This document shows positions 29,087 to 39,443 of a stretch of 64,000 nucleotides of DNA, piece by piece. The first letter of the stretch is position 1. Each line of letters starts with the position of its first letter. The notes under the pieces are model-generated. The model saw only the letters and a list, made by a program, of their open reading frames with translations. It made no database searches and was not told where the DNA came from. A program made the translations under genes and the position numbers. The DNA is from Amphritea atlantica (GTDB lineage Bacteria > Pseudomonadota > Gammaproteobacteria > Pseudomonadales > Balneatricaceae). The stretch lies in NCBI RefSeq assembly GCF_900111095.1, contig NZ_FOGB01000016.1, forward strand, positions 47,632 through 111,631, in the 5' to 3' direction.

Positions 29087-30493
29087 ATGGCCATTTCATC
29101 ACCAGGTATTGGCTCTGGCATCGATATAAAATCTCTGGTTCCCGACCTTGTAGATGCCAGTCGGGCCCCTACACTTAATCGACTTGCCAGGAAAGAAGCC
29201 ACACTTCAGGCCGAACTCTCTGCAGTCGGCCTGCTGAAAAGTGCTCTGTCCGAATTTCAGACCAAACTAGACGGCCTGAAAGATGCCACAACTTTCAGCA
29301 ATAGAACCGCTGCCTCATCTGACAAAGCAATTGCCGCTTTCAGTGCCGACAATAATGCGGCAGCAGGAAGTTATTCTCTTGAAATAACCAGTCTGGCATC
29401 AGCACAAAAACTGGTAACCCAGCAGGATTATGTCATCAGTGAAGGAACACTTGAGTTTGCCGATGCCGGAGGCAGTTTCACCGTCACGTTGGATGGAACC
29501 AATAACGCGACTATTGAATCTGTCCGCGATGCGATCAATAGCGCTGAAGATAATATTGGCGTCACTGCCACAATACTCGTAGTTAATGGCAGCAAGCGTC
29601 TGGTATTTAACGCAGATGAAACCGGAGCTGAAAACCAACTCACAATTACCGGCACAACCACAACGGGTGATCTTGATATCTATGATTACAATTCGGGCAC
29701 CGCTACTCCTGATGTCAATGGTGATGTTGCCACCTTCTACGACCAGGTAGTTGCAGCAGCCGATGCCGTATTCAGTGTTGATGGTCAACCGATGACCAGC
29801 GCCACTAATACCATCACCGATGTTATTCCAGACGCAACCATCACCTTAGCTGACACCAATGTTGGCGAGCCCATCACACTGTCAATCAGCGAAAATAGCA
29901 GTGCAATTAAAAATCAGATCTCGACACTGGTTGATGGTTATAACGAGTTAATCGCGCTGATTAATGAACAAACCAGTTACAATCCTGATTCTGACACAGC
30001 CGGCCCGCTATTTGGTGACTCCCTGATCGGTTCAATTGAGCGACAGATACGAAACACTCTGACCAGCCGGATCGATAACAACGACAGCAGCTACACTTCA
30101 CTGGCATCAATCGGTATTACAACCACCAGTGATGGTTCACTTGAACTGGATTCGGGCAAACTGGATACCGCGCTGAAAGATGATTATACAGGCGTCACCA
30201 CACTCTTTTCAGATGACACACAGGGAGTCGCTTTCAAAATTGACGCTATGCTGGAGAACTACCTTCAGATCAGCGGCACCATTGATGGTCGCACGGATTC
30301 GATTAACGCCAAGCTAGAAGGTATAAGCGACGAGAGAACCAAGCTCGATTATCGTAGTGCACAACTTGAAGCGCGACTTTATAAACAGTTCAATGCGATG
30401 GATCTGTTAGTTGCACAACTCAACTCGACCGGAGCATGGTTGAGCTCCGCACTGGACAATCTACCCGGTGTTGTTCGTCAGACTAACAAGTAA
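29087..30493 (+). CDS. fliD: Flagellar filament capping protein FliD (HAP2)
   Basis: 468 residues. FliD forms the pentameric cap under which flagellin polymerises. The N-terminal FliD_N domain (about 1-110) has GIGSGIDIKSLVPDLVDA and YSLEITSLASAQKLV. The C-terminal FliD_C domain (about 225-455) has ISTLVDGYNELIALINEQTS and ends in a coiled-coil with RSAQLEARLYKQFNAMD. It heads the fliD-fliS-fliT string. Confidence 0.95.
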   Translation: MAISSPGIGSGIDIKSLVPDLVDASRAPTLNRLARKEATLQAELSAVGLLKSALSEFQTKLDGLKDATTFSNRTAASSDKAIAAFSADNNAAAGSYSLEITSLASAQKLVTQQDYVISEGTLEFADAGGSFTVTLDGTNNATIESVRDAINSAEDNIGVTATILVVNGSKRLVFNADETGAENQLTITGTTTTGDLDIYDYNSGTATPDVNGDVATFYDQVVAAADAVFSVDGQPMTSATNTITDVIPDATITLADTNVGEPITLSISENSSAIKNQISTLVDGYNELIALINEQTSYNPDSDTAGPLFGDSLIGSIERQIRNTLTSRIDNNDSSYTSLASIGITTTSDGSLELDSGKLDTALKDDYTGVTTLFSDDTQGVAFKIDAMLENYLQISGTIDGRTDSINAKLEGISDERTKLDYRSAQLEARLYKQFNAMDLLVAQLNSTGAWLSSALDNLPGVVRQTNK

Positions 30494-30549
30494 TTTTTAG
30501 CCGTCCCAGTTGATGAGCTGGCGGCAAACCGTTTTTTTAAGGATCTATT

Positions 30550-30963
30550 ATGAATCGTAACCTTGCTTCTCAACAGTATCAAAAAATAGGCCTGAACTCG
30601 GCCCTGGCGCATGCAACCCCCCACCAGCAGGTTTTGATGCTAATGAATGGTGCCCTGGGCAGTATCGCTACCGCAAAAGGCGCTATAGAGCGTAAAAATA
30701 CTGAATTAAAAGGCACAAGCCTGAGCAAAGCGATCTCGATTATCGGCGGCTTGCAGGCCTCACTGGCGGATACAGAAAGCAATGAGATCGCCCAGAATCT
30801 GGATAACCTATACACCTATATGTCCAGTACGCTGATGAAAGCCAATATCGAGTCATCTGTTGAGAAGCTGGATGAAGTGACTCAACTACTGCTGGAGATC
30901 AAGTCTGCCTGGGAAAAGATCCCTGCAGAACACCACAAGACCCAGAGCCCGGTAGAAAAATAG
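30550..30963 (+). CDS. fliS: Flagellin-specific export chaperone FliS
   Basis: 137 residues, four-helix bundle size. FliS binds the disordered C terminus of flagellin and delivers it to FlhA. The conserved HATPHQQVLMLMNGALGSIA segment is near the N terminus, and NLDNLYTYMSSTLMKAN lies in the third helix. It follows fliD after 56 bases. Confidence 0.94.
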   Translation: MNRNLASQQYQKIGLNSALAHATPHQQVLMLMNGALGSIATAKGAIERKNTELKGTSLSKAISIIGGLQASLADTESNEIAQNLDNLYTYMSSTLMKANIESSVEKLDEVTQLLLEIKSAWEKIPAEHHKTQSPVEK

Positions 30964-30965
30964 TC

Positions 30966-31322
30966 ATGCCTCAGCTTAGCCCTGCAGCCCGGAAGTGGCT
31001 GCAGGGGTTCACAGAGATAGAGCGCCTGCAGCAAGAGATCTTTACTGCGCTCGGTCACATGACCAATAAAGCAGATGAAGATGAGACAACACTCACTAAT
31101 CTGGTGAAGCAGCAAGACCTCGCGATTCGTCAGTTACCCTTTGCCCAACTCAATGCTGAAGACGTAGCTCAGCTAAACGATAAAATAGCCTTGCTACAAC
31201 AGAATCATCAGTCGCTGATTAACGCAATCAGCCATCAAAGGCAGGCTCTGCTTGACCAGTCCAGTCAACACAAGAAAGCCGGCCGCAGCATTAAAGCTTA
31301 TCAGCGTGCGCAGGATCTGTAA
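30966..31322 (+). CDS. fliT: FliT-like flagellar chaperone
   Basis: 118 residues, all helical by composition. It has no striking motif but has the size, coiled-coil pattern and position of FliT, two bases after fliS and before the shared terminator. FliT chaperones FliD and in enterobacteria restrains FlhDC. The assignment is mainly from gene order; sequence conservation in this family is low. Confidence 0.7.
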   Translation: MPQLSPAARKWLQGFTEIERLQQEIFTALGHMTNKADEDETTLTNLVKQQDLAIRQLPFAQLNAEDVAQLNDKIALLQQNHQSLINAISHQRQALLDQSSQHKKAGRSIKAYQRAQDL

Positions 31323-31343
31323 TCTTACCTTTTATCCAGCCCC

Positions 31344-31377
31344 CATTAAAAAGCCCGGATCACCGGGCTTTTTAATG
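31344..31377. terminator. Bidirectional terminator between fliT and flgL
   Basis: CATTAAAAAGCCCGG-ATCA-CCGGGCTTTTTAATG is a perfect 15-bp stem with A and T runs on both sides, between convergent genes. Confidence 0.95.
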
Positions 31378-31406
31378 AGAAACATACTACCGACAGGGTA
31401 ACTGAA

Positions 31407-32636
31407 TCAGTTTATATAATTAAACAGACTCAGATTCTGTATCTTGGCAAAACTGGCATATGCAGCATTCAGTGTTGTTTGCTGCAGCGTAAACCGACTG
31501 ATCGCGTCATTATAATCCAGGTCCTGAAGTGATGACTGAGCTTCATTGGTATACAGCTTATACTCCTCATTGACCGACTCCTGAGCATCCAGCGTATTCA
31601 TTCGCGCACCGATACTTCCACGAACCTGAATGTTTTTGCTCTCGATACTGTCAATCTGCAATAAAGCCCGGTTGACTGCTTCATTTAAACGCTCAGTTCC
31701 CTGCGGATCACCAACCGTATTAATACTGGTCAGTGCGGCATTCAGCTGGTGTACCATATTCAGAACGTTGGTGCGTTGTGTTTCGGTCTCGATCACCACA
31801 GCACCATCCGCCGGACTATCGATCACCAGGCTCAGGCCTTCAAACTCAATGGTATCTCCCTGCTGATAACTGATATCTGTAAGCTCGGCAGCTGGATTAC
31901 CACCAAAAACAGGGTCACCCTGGGCATCGGTAACACTATAGGTTCCAGCCACGGTGTCGAAGGTAACGGTTGCCGGCCCTCTGCTATCAGTAAATTCACC
32001 GAAAGTGCCAAAGTCGGTAATGATTCGTCCGGAAAACTCGTTACCCGTTGCAGGCACCAGCGCTAACTGGCTCGGTACATTCTCGAATATATTAAAACCG
32101 GAATCGGTAGAGACAATATTGGCATTAGGACCCACCTGAATAGACCGACTCCCCTCATCACCATTAAAGACATAGCTATCGGTAGCGCCATCATAACGGT
32201 AGGCTGCATCAAACCCCTTATAGCCTGAAAACAGATATTCGCCCTGAGTATCCTGAGTATTAAGCAGACCAAACAGTTGCGACTCCAACTCTTTCAGCTC
32301 ACTGGCAATCAGGGTACGGTCATTATCATTAACGGCCCCACTGTTCGCCTGAATCGCCAGCTCCTTTATTCTCTGGGTAGCATTATTGACTGCATCCAGC
32401 GTTGTCTCTTCGAGATTGAGACGCCGGCGGGAAACCACAATATTATCCTGAAACTTATCGGTCTTTGAGATCTCTTTATCCAGCTTAATAAGCTGAGCGG
32501 TAGCAACCGGATCATCCGACGGTTGCAAGATACGCTTACCGGTAGATAGCTGCTGCTGAGTTTTAAACAAGCTGCTATTAGCATTATTGATATTATCGGT
32601 ATTGCGACTAAATATCTGAGCAGTTGAAATACGCAT
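31407..32636 (-). CDS. flgL: Flagellar hook-associated protein FlgL (HAP3)
   Basis: 409 residues. FlgL joins the hook-FlgK junction to the filament and is a flagellin homologue. The N terminus has LFKTQQQLSTGKRILQPSDD, mirroring flagellin D0/D1. The C terminus has LQDLDYNDAISRFTLQQTTLNAAYASFAKI. It follows flgK after 20 bases and ends at the shared terminator. Confidence 0.95.
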   Translation of the reverse strand: MRISTAQIFSRNTDNINNANSSLFKTQQQLSTGKRILQPSDDPVATAQLIKLDKEISKTDKFQDNIVVSRRRLNLEETTLDAVNNATQRIKELAIQANSGAVNDNDRTLIASELKELESQLFGLLNTQDTQGEYLFSGYKGFDAAYRYDGATDSYVFNGDEGSRSIQVGPNANIVSTDSGFNIFENVPSQLALVPATGNEFSGRIITDFGTFGEFTDSRGPATVTFDTVAGTYSVTDAQGDPVFGGNPAAELTDISYQQGDTIEFEGLSLVIDSPADGAVVIETETQRTNVLNMVHQLNAALTSINTVGDPQGTERLNEAVNRALLQIDSIESKNIQVRGSIGARMNTLDAQESVNEEYKLYTNEAQSSLQDLDYNDAISRFTLQQTTLNAAYASFAKIQNLSLFNYIN

Positions 32637-32656
32637 AATTTACCCTCTCCTGCTAC

Positions 32657-34714
32657 TTAAAGGCTTTGAAGCAGACTATCAAAAATGGTTTGTGATACCC
32701 GGATCAGTTGAGCAGAGGCCTGATACGCCTGTTGAAACTGCACCAGCTTAGCGGCTTCTTCATCAAGGTTGACACCGGAAACACTGTCCTTAGCACTGGT
32801 GGTCGTATCCAGTACAGCCTTACCAGCCTGTTCAGAGATAACGGCGGTTGCCGTCCGGGTTCCAACCTTTTCTACCAGACTGCCATAGAGTTCCTGATAG
32901 GAGCCATGATCAAACAGGGCGGTTTGCTGCAGATTACTCAAAGCGAAAGCATTACGGTTATCCGATACACCATCAAGGTTATAATCAAAACCAAAACGAT
33001 CGCCCGGTTGCGGCTGGTTAGCGATTGTCACCGTGTACCCATCCAGCTGAATCTCATCACCGGAAGTAAACGGCTGATCAGAAAGCGGGCCGACAGCGGG
33101 ATCTAACTCCAGTACCACAGGGTTGTTCGGGTCACTCATATCATAGATGGTATAGGTCATCTCTCCGGAGGGGGATGAAGCCGGATCATTAAACACGATC
33201 TCTATCGGTGGCGACAGCTCACCCGCAGTGGCAAAGGCATCAGCCTTGGCATCTGTCATTGTCACCGTTGCCAGTCCGGTGCCCTGATTATCAATATTAC
33301 TGCTTACTTTTATCGGCGATGCTAACGCCAGAAGCCGGCCATCATGCAGCGATAAAGTCAGATCTTCCGCGCCACTGGTTACCGGCTGAATAAGAAACCG
33401 GTCACCCTTAATCAGTTTGGTACTGGTATCGATGGTTACCTTCATACCATCTACAGCAAATGATAAAACCTGCCCTGCGGGGTCACGATAAAACTCTCCC
33501 TGGCCGACGGCATCAACCCCCTGACCAGTGGTCAGCGGCGATAGCGGATCATCGACACTGGTCAACTGATCGATACGCACCTGCTTGCCGTCACTGCTGC
33601 GATACAGCGTTAGTCTGTTACCATCACCCACAACCAGCTCATACTCACTTGCCTGCAACAGATCTGTTTGTTGAATTTCGACCCGGGCAATGTTCACTTC
33701 GGACTGGTTATTACTGTTGGTAGTGATCCGTTTCTGCTGCAAAAAATCATCGTTCATGTTGGTAAACAGGTCTGCACCAAACTCATTATTCAGGTTCAGA
33801 CCCAGATGGTGTTGTTCATTCATGCTTTCAGCAAAACCAACAGCAATCAGCCCCAACTGACTACGTGCATCATTCAACGCCTCAGACCGGTATTTGATCA
33901 GGCCACCAACTTTGCCACCAACAATTTCGTCATTGATGTTAACCGTCTCGTTCTTATTGATCAGCGCCAGCTCTTTTTGCTCACTATCAGGCCCCAATAC
34001 TGACACGACTTTCTCCGCAGTCGCACCAATTACCAGTGGCTGGCCGTTGCCAATAAAAATACTGTACTGATCGGAGCTCTGATCAACCACAGTAACCCCG
34101 ACAATTTCAGCAAGCTGATTGGTCAGCAGGTCCCGCTGATCGCGCATATCATTAGTGGAGCGATTGGTCGCAGCCGCAGTGCTTATTTTAGCATTCAGAT
34201 CGGCAATACTGGTTGCCAGGCTGGTGATCTGGCTGGCATAGCCATCCATCTGCGCATTGATCGTTTCGGCCTGACTCTTAAGGTTTGCATCCAGATTATT
34301 AAAACGCTTTACCAGAGCATCCGCCTGAGCAACAAAGAGTTCCCTGTTAGCCGTAGAGGTAGGGTCATCAACAACGCTTTGCAACGCACCAAAGTAGTCA
34401 TCCAGTGCCGTTGACACACTATGGGTATCCGCAGCCAGCAGATCATCCAGCCGGCTGGACATCGCCGCATAAGCGGATGCCTGATTGTATGAAGAGGTAT
34501 CGGTCCACACCTGCTGAGTCAGGAATTTGTCGGTAATCCGCTCAATATCCTTAACAAACACCCCCGACAACTCGGGCCGGGTCACCAGGTTAACCCGCTG
34601 ACGGGTATAGCCTTCAGTGTTCACATTACTGATATTCTGACCAATGGTACTCAACGCCGTCTGATTGGCCTGAGTCGCCTGAATACCTATATTTAATAAA
34701 CTGGAACTGGACAT
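32657..34714 (-). CDS. flgK: Flagellar hook-associated protein FlgK (HAP1)
   Basis: 685 residues, somewhat longer than the enterobacterial form. FlgK is the first junction protein after the hook. The N-terminal rod motif is at about 10-40 (ALSTIGQNISNVNTEGYTRQ). The conserved ANRELFVAQADALVKRFNNL and NDMRDQRDLLTNQLAEIVGV follow. The C-terminal helix is SGVNLDEEAAKLVQFQQAYQ. The central part (about 330-580) is an enlarged beta-rich outer domain. A GCCGATAG -10-like element is upstream, but without a -35 (see rejected items). Confidence 0.96.
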   Translation of the reverse strand: MSSSSLLNIGIQATQANQTALSTIGQNISNVNTEGYTRQRVNLVTRPELSGVFVKDIERITDKFLTQQVWTDTSSYNQASAYAAMSSRLDDLLAADTHSVSTALDDYFGALQSVVDDPTSTANRELFVAQADALVKRFNNLDANLKSQAETINAQMDGYASQITSLATSIADLNAKISTAAATNRSTNDMRDQRDLLTNQLAEIVGVTVVDQSSDQYSIFIGNGQPLVIGATAEKVVSVLGPDSEQKELALINKNETVNINDEIVGGKVGGLIKYRSEALNDARSQLGLIAVGFAESMNEQHHLGLNLNNEFGADLFTNMNDDFLQQKRITTNSNNQSEVNIARVEIQQTDLLQASEYELVVGDGNRLTLYRSSDGKQVRIDQLTSVDDPLSPLTTGQGVDAVGQGEFYRDPAGQVLSFAVDGMKVTIDTSTKLIKGDRFLIQPVTSGAEDLTLSLHDGRLLALASPIKVSSNIDNQGTGLATVTMTDAKADAFATAGELSPPIEIVFNDPASSPSGEMTYTIYDMSDPNNPVVLELDPAVGPLSDQPFTSGDEIQLDGYTVTIANQPQPGDRFGFDYNLDGVSDNRNAFALSNLQQTALFDHGSYQELYGSLVEKVGTRTATAVISEQAGKAVLDTTTSAKDSVSGVNLDEEAAKLVQFQQAYQASAQLIRVSQTIFDSLLQSL

Positions 34715-34798
34715 ACAATAACTCCCGGGAACACTCTATCGGCAAAGCAGGGAGCAGACAGGTTTCACCTAGATACTGCTCTCTGTAGCGGCCAGATA

Positions 34799-35899
34799 CT
34801 AACTTTCTTTAGTGCCTGAACCGTCTCTCAGATCTGAACTGAGTCCGGCCAGAACATCCCCATCAAAAATTCTGCCGATCTTTTCAGCATACTCTGGATC
34901 GGTGGCATAGCCCGCCTGCTGCAAGCCTCTCAGATACTGATAAGGATCGCCTGCCTGCTCCAGCGCCTGCTGGTAACGGGAACTGTTTTTCAGAAACGTT
35001 GCGTAATCGCGAAAGCTCTCTTCGTAAGAATCGTAAACCCTGAATGCCGAGCGCTCTTTCTGCGCAACGCCATCACGAAACTCAACCGTACCGACAAGGG
35101 CTTTTTCACCCGACCAGCGGCTGTCAGCCTTGATATTAAACAGGTTATGACTACTGCCCCCCTCCGGGCGCTGAATCAGATAGCGACCCCAGCCGGTCTC
35201 CAGAGCGGACTGAGCCAACAACACTTTAGGGTCGACCCCCAGCTCAGCCGCGACACTCTCTGCCAGCGGCAGCAGGGTTGCGACAAACTGTTCCGGTGTT
35301 TCAAAACGTTGCGGTTGAGTCTTTTCAGCAGCAGGTCCGGCGGTTTCGACAGCAGATTCCGAGGCTGCAACCACCCCAGTTTCAGACACGCCCCCAGGAG
35401 CCTGTTGAGCCTCTTGCCGGGCTTTTTCCAGAACCCGGCTACTGGCTTGCGCCTGCCCAAGAATAGCCGATGCAGCCATACTGGCCGCACTATCCACCGT
35501 CCGGTTTAGGATCCGCTCAGACTCCGACAGCGGTTTTATCCGATTCTCCTCTTTGTCTTTATCTTCCCCCAACCGCGGATCGATATTGCCACCCAACTGC
35601 CGCACCAATATCTCAGCCAGACCAAAACCTTTGTTTTCGGCAATCTCCTTGGTCAGCTGGGTATCGCCCATCTGCTGATAAAATTCAACCTGCGAGCTGT
35701 TGAAATAGCTATCTTCGGAAAAGCTGGCGTTTGCTTCACGCATGCTTTTTACCAGCATATTCAGAAACAGTTGTTCAAACTGTTCGGCAACGGCTTTTAA
35801 TGCAGCAGGGTCTTTATCTTTAGCTTGCTGACGAAGCTTATCCATCTCCCCCAGTTCGGTGTACAGCTGCGCATGTTGAGTCGGGTCAGTTATCATCAT
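34799..35899 (-). CDS. flgJ: Flagellar rod assembly protein / muramidase FlgJ
   Basis: 366 residues. The N-terminal rod-capping domain (about 15-110) has AVAEQFEQLFLNMLVKSMRE. The C-terminal glucosaminidase domain (about 205-355) has LLAQSALETGWGRYL with the catalytic Glu near 236 and the NLFNIKAD segment. It is thus the dual-function type that also cuts peptidoglycan for rod passage. The middle is an Ala/Glu/Gln-rich linker. Two adjacent ATG codons follow GAGG; the second (35896) has the better spacing. It starts 5 bases after flgI. Confidence 0.95.
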   Translation of the reverse strand: MMITDPTQHAQLYTELGEMDKLRQQAKDKDPAALKAVAEQFEQLFLNMLVKSMREANASFSEDSYFNSSQVEFYQQMGDTQLTKEIAENKGFGLAEILVRQLGGNIDPRLGEDKDKEENRIKPLSESERILNRTVDSAASMAASAILGQAQASSRVLEKARQEAQQAPGGVSETGVVAASESAVETAGPAAEKTQPQRFETPEQFVATLLPLAESVAAELGVDPKVLLAQSALETGWGRYLIQRPEGGSSHNLFNIKADSRWSGEKALVGTVEFRDGVAQKERSAFRVYDSYEESFRDYATFLKNSSRYQQALEQAGDPYQYLRGLQQAGYATDPEYAEKIGRIFDGDVLAGLSSDLRDGSGTKES

Positions 35900-35904
35900 C
35901 CACC

Positions 35905-36996
35905 TCAGATCACGATCAGTTCGGCTTTTAGAGCACCGGCTTGTCGCAGGGCTTCCAGAATTGCCATCAGATCACCCGGCGCAGCCCCCACCTGGTTCAC
36001 CGCTTCCACAATATCCTGCAACGAGGCACCGGGGGAGAACTCAAACATATGACCGCTGCCCGCATCCACTTCGATACCGGTCCGCGGGGTCACAACGGTG
36101 TCCCCCCCCGCCAGTGCATTGGGCTGATCAACATTCAGATTTTCAGTGATCGCCACGGTCATCCCCCCGTGGGTTATCGCCACCGGAGAAACCCTGACGT
36201 TCTGACCAATAATGATAGTACCGGTACGGGAATTGATAATCACTTTCGCCACTTCCTGAGCAGGCTGAACCTCAAGGTTTTCCAGCACAGAGAGGAAGGA
36301 CACTCGCTGATCAGCGTCGCGGGGAGCAGATACCCGAATCGATGTTGCATCCATCGCCTTCGCCATACCCGGCCCCAGCAGACTATTGATCTGTTCGGCG
36401 ACCCGCCGGGCGGTGGTAAAATCCGCATAGTTCAGATTCAACACCAGGCTATCACCCTGGGCAAAAGCATTAGGCACGGTACGCTCCACTGATGCACCGC
36501 CTGGAATACGACCAACACTGGGAACATTCAGCGATAACCGGGAACCATCCGATCCTTGCACACCAAAACCGGAAACCACCAGGTTGCCCTGTGCGATGGC
36601 ATACACCTGCCCGTCGGCACCTTTCAGCGGGGCCATAATCAGGCTGCCGCCCCGCAAACTTTTAGCATCGCCAATCGTGGAAACGGTTACGTCAATCGTC
36701 TGGCCGGGTTTGGCAAAGGGCGGCAGATCGGCATGTACTGCCACCGCAGCAATATTTTTCGACTTTGGATCGATATTTGGCGGAATCGCCACACCAAAGT
36801 TATTCAGCATATTGCGGAATGTCGCAGAGGTGAATGAGGTTTTATCGCCAGTGCCATCCAGGCCCACCACCAGACCATAGCCCACCAGTTGGTTGCTACG
36901 CACCCCGGCAACCGAGGTCAGATCTTTGATCCTTTCGGCAAACACTGCGTTACTGAACAGCACTGCTGATAAAGCTAGTAACCAGAAACGTTTCAT
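35905..36996 (-). CDS. flgI: Flagellar P-ring protein FlgI
   Basis: 363 residues from the ATG at 36996, chosen because GGAG sits 7 bases ahead and a signal peptide begins there ([19 protein letters not shown]). An earlier in-frame start would lie inside flgH and give no signal peptide at the terminus. FlgI forms the periplasmic P ring. The mature start [20 protein letters not shown] and the signature [20 protein letters not shown] are typical. Confidence 0.96.
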   Translation of the reverse strand: MKRFWLLALSAVLFSNAVFAERIKDLTSVAGVRSNQLVGYGLVVGLDGTGDKTSFTSATFRNMLNNFGVAIPPNIDPKSKNIAAVAVHADLPPFAKPGQTIDVTVSTIGDAKSLRGGSLIMAPLKGADGQVYAIAQGNLVVSGFGVQGSDGSRLSLNVPSVGRIPGGASVERTVPNAFAQGDSLVLNLNYADFTTARRVAEQINSLLGPGMAKAMDATSIRVSAPRDADQRVSFLSVLENLEVQPAQEVAKVIINSRTGTIIIGQNVRVSPVAITHGGMTVAITENLNVDQPNALAGGDTVVTPRTGIEVDAGSGHMFEFSPGASLQDIVEAVNQVGAAPGDLMAILEALRQAGALKAELIVI

Positions 36997-37018
36997 CATT
37001 TTTCTCCGCTTCATCTGC

Positions 37019-37693
37019 TCAGAATGGCCACAACGGACCAATAAAGAACTTCGACAACCACCCCATAGAGTTAGAGTCATTCAGGGCACCAGAACCACTG
37101 TAGGTGATCCGGGCATCGGCGAGCTGAGTTGAGTAAACCGTATTGCTGGTAGAGATATCCTGAGGCCGAATCATACCGCTAACACGGATATACTCGTCGC
37201 CCTGATTCAGAGTCAGCCACTTCTCACCTTTAACCACCATCAACCCATTGGGCATCACTTCATGTACAGTCACCGTGATATTGCCGTCCAGGCTGTTACT
37301 CATATCGGATTTACCCTCGCCATCGAACGCTGTGGTGGTATCACCGCTACTCACACTCAGAGGCTTACCGAACACCGTCGGTTGTATTCCCAAAACCGTC
37401 GGAGATCCCAGCGTCTGTGAATTCGATTTATCCACCGTGGTTTTATTGCTTTTCGACGAAGAGGTACTCTCCTGCAATACGATGGTAATAATATCGCCAA
37501 CCCGATGCGCCCGGCCATCGCTATAAAGGCTGTTACTCGTTGCTGCATTGAAGATTGAACCGGTCACCTCTCTCGGGGCCTGCATTGCGGGGGGACGGAC
37601 CGGTGCAAAATGCGGACTGTCCGGCTTTGGTGGAGCGCTGACACACCCTCCCAACATCAGAGTTGCGGCACATATCAATAGCAGCTGTTTCAT
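37019..37693 (-). CDS. flgH: Flagellar L-ring lipoprotein FlgH
   Basis: 224 residues. FlgH forms the outer-membrane L ring. The lipoprotein signal peptide with lipobox LGGC is at residues 13-16 (Cys 16 lipidated). The conserved [19 protein letters not shown] and [24 protein letters not shown] C-terminal part are present. It follows flgG after 22 bases. Confidence 0.96.
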   Translation of the reverse strand: MKQLLLICAATLMLGGCVSAPPKPDSPHFAPVRPPAMQAPREVTGSIFNAATSNSLYSDGRAHRVGDIITIVLQESTSSSKSNKTTVDKSNSQTLGSPTVLGIQPTVFGKPLSVSSGDTTTAFDGEGKSDMSNSLDGNITVTVHEVMPNGLMVVKGEKWLTLNQGDEYIRVSGMIRPQDISTSNTVYSTQLADARITYSGSGALNDSNSMGWLSKFFIGPLWPF

Positions 37694-37715
37694 TAGTTAC
37701 CTCCTCAACTCAGAT

Positions 37716-38501
37716 CTACAGGTTCTGTGTCACATAGGACAACATCTGGTCTGCGGTTGAGATCACTTTCGAATTCATCTCATAAGCACGCTGAGTGGTA
37801 ATCATATTCACCAGCTCTTCCACGGCGTTAACATTAGAGCCTTCCAACATCCCCTGTCGCAGCTGTCCGGTGCCCCCCTCTCCGGGGTTAGACAACACTG
37901 CGTTGCCACTGGCGGCGGTCTCCAGATAAAGGTTCTGGCCATAGGCTTGCAGCCCCTGAGGGTTAGCAAAATCGGCCAACTGAAGCTGGCCAATCTGCTG
38001 TGGGTTAACATTACCCTGAACAACTACACTAACAATGCCATCGACGCTCACCGTCATCGATTGCACCCCAGAGGGTAGCGTTAAACCCGGATCAAGCAGA
38101 TAGCCTTCTGAATTGACAATCTCATTGTCAGCATTCAACTGAAACTGCCCGTGACGGGTATAACCTGTATCACCATTCGGCAGGGTAACCTGCCAGAAGC
38201 CCCGTCCCTCTATGGAGATATCAAACGACTCGCCAGTGGTCTGCAGCTCTCCCTCCTGAAACAGTTTCTGCGTTCCGGCAACCCTTACCCCAGAGCCCAG
38301 TTGCAAGCCCGAAGGCAGTTGCGATGCTTCCGCGGTCTGCGCCCCTGGCTGACGCTGAATCTGATACATCAGATCTTCAAAAACAGCCCGATCCTTTTTA
38401 AATCCAACCGTACTGACGTTTGCCAGATTGTTGGAAATAACCTTCAGGGAGGTGTCCTGCGCACTCAGACCCGTTTTAGCAACAAATAGGGCGCCATGCA
38501 T
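37716..38501 (-). CDS. flgG: Flagellar distal rod protein FlgG
   Basis: 261 residues, exactly the family norm. FlgG builds the distal rod. The N-terminal motif LKVISNNLANVSTVGFKKDR, the DISIEGRGFWQVTLPNGDTG segment and the C-terminal EGSNVNAVEELVNMITTQRA are all present. It follows flgF after 36 bases. Confidence 0.97.
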   Translation of the reverse strand: MHGALFVAKTGLSAQDTSLKVISNNLANVSTVGFKKDRAVFEDLMYQIQRQPGAQTAEASQLPSGLQLGSGVRVAGTQKLFQEGELQTTGESFDISIEGRGFWQVTLPNGDTGYTRHGQFQLNADNEIVNSEGYLLDPGLTLPSGVQSMTVSVDGIVSVVVQGNVNPQQIGQLQLADFANPQGLQAYGQNLYLETAASGNAVLSNPGEGGTGQLRQGMLEGSNVNAVEELVNMITTQRAYEMNSKVISTADQMLSYVTQNL

Positions 38502-38537
38502 ACTTATTCTCCACCTGTGTTATTTATCAAAATTCTA

Positions 38538-39281
38538 TTATTGCAGTGACAAGATACGAGCCGCTGCAGAGGAGTTCTCTTCTGCGGTCTTCATCATTTT
38601 GACATGCATCTCAAACTGACGGGCCAGATCGATCACTGATGTCAGCTCAGAGATAGAGTTCACATTACTCGATTCAAGAAATCCGGCACGCACTTTGACA
38701 TCATTGGCCGGCAACAGCGGCTGATTATTGCCGCTGTGCATCATGCCATCGACCCCCTTAAACAGCTGCCCCGGCTCCGCTTTAACCAGTTTAATACGAT
38801 CCAGAATAGCCAACTCGGTCGCCGCTTCTCCAGCGGGCTTTATGGTAATGGTGCCATCGCCACCAATATCGAGCTTCTCAAACGGCGGCAGGGTGATGGG
38901 AATTCCACCATTACCCATTACCCGGTCACCTGAGCGGGTCACCAGTTGATTAAACTGATTGACCTGCAGCTCGCCCTGCCGGGTATACGCTTCATTACCA
39001 TTGGCATCGATAACCGCCATCCAGCCTTCACCATCAATGGCCACATCCATCGAGCGGCCCGTCTGCATCATGGTGCCACTGGACATATCGGTTCCGGGGC
39101 GTTCGGCCATGGCATACACCCGCGAGGCAAAACCATCCCCCTCAACCTGCATCGCCCGGGCCTGGGCAAAGTCAGCTTTAAAACCGGTTGTAGTCGCATT
39201 CGCAAGGTTGTTCGCATGGGCCTGCTGTGAACGCATATTCTCCCGCGCCCCACTCATGGCCAGATACAACACTTTATCCAT
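38538..39281 (-). CDS. flgF: Flagellar proximal rod protein FlgF
   Basis: 247 residues. FlgF is a proximal rod subunit. N-terminal QQAHANNLANATTTGFKADF, central DVAIDGEGWMAVIDANGNEA and C-terminal LESSNVNSISELTSVIDLAR are typical. A consensus sigma-54 promoter lies about 80 bases upstream and the flgE terminator lies above that, so flgF opens a separate flgFGHIJ(KL) transcript. Confidence 0.96.
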   Translation of the reverse strand: MDKVLYLAMSGARENMRSQQAHANNLANATTTGFKADFAQARAMQVEGDGFASRVYAMAERPGTDMSSGTMMQTGRSMDVAIDGEGWMAVIDANGNEAYTRQGELQVNQFNQLVTRSGDRVMGNGGIPITLPPFEKLDIGGDGTITIKPAGEAATELAILDRIKLVKAEPGQLFKGVDGMMHSGNNQPLLPANDVKVRAGFLESSNVNSISELTSVIDLARQFEMHVKMMKTAEENSSAAARILSLQ

Positions 39282-39361
39282 TGGATTCCCCGTTTGCCGT
39301 TTGCACCCTAAACCGGTCAGACATTGCCGCTTTAGGGTTAAAAATTCACTACCCTGTAAAA

Positions 39362-39377
39362 TGCAACGGCTGTGCCA
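39362..39377 (-). promoter_or_regulatory. Sigma-54 promoter of flgF
   Basis: Minus strand TGGCACAGCCGTTGCA is an essentially perfect sigma-54 element (TGGCAC, 10-base GG-GC spacing, TTGCA). It lies between the flgE terminator and the flgF start. Confidence 0.88.
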
Positions 39378-39393
39378 ATCTTTATAAAAGACA

Positions 39394-39420
39394 TAAAAAA
39401 GGCGACCGAAGTCGCCTTTT
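39394..39420 (-). terminator. Terminator of flgBCDE with UUCG tetraloop
   Basis: AAAAGGCGAC-CGAA-GTCGCCTTTT on plus; on minus the loop reads C(TTCG)G, an extra-stable tetraloop, followed by a T run. It is 24 bases after the flgE stop. Confidence 0.92.
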
Positions 39421-39443
39421 GAAAATAATGCATCAAACCATAA

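Noticed and set aside
34736..34762. GCCGATAG on minus ahead of flgK, like a sigma-28 -10
   Set aside because: At the required 15-base spacing the -35 reads CCTG instead of TAAA, so it is not a convincing promoter.
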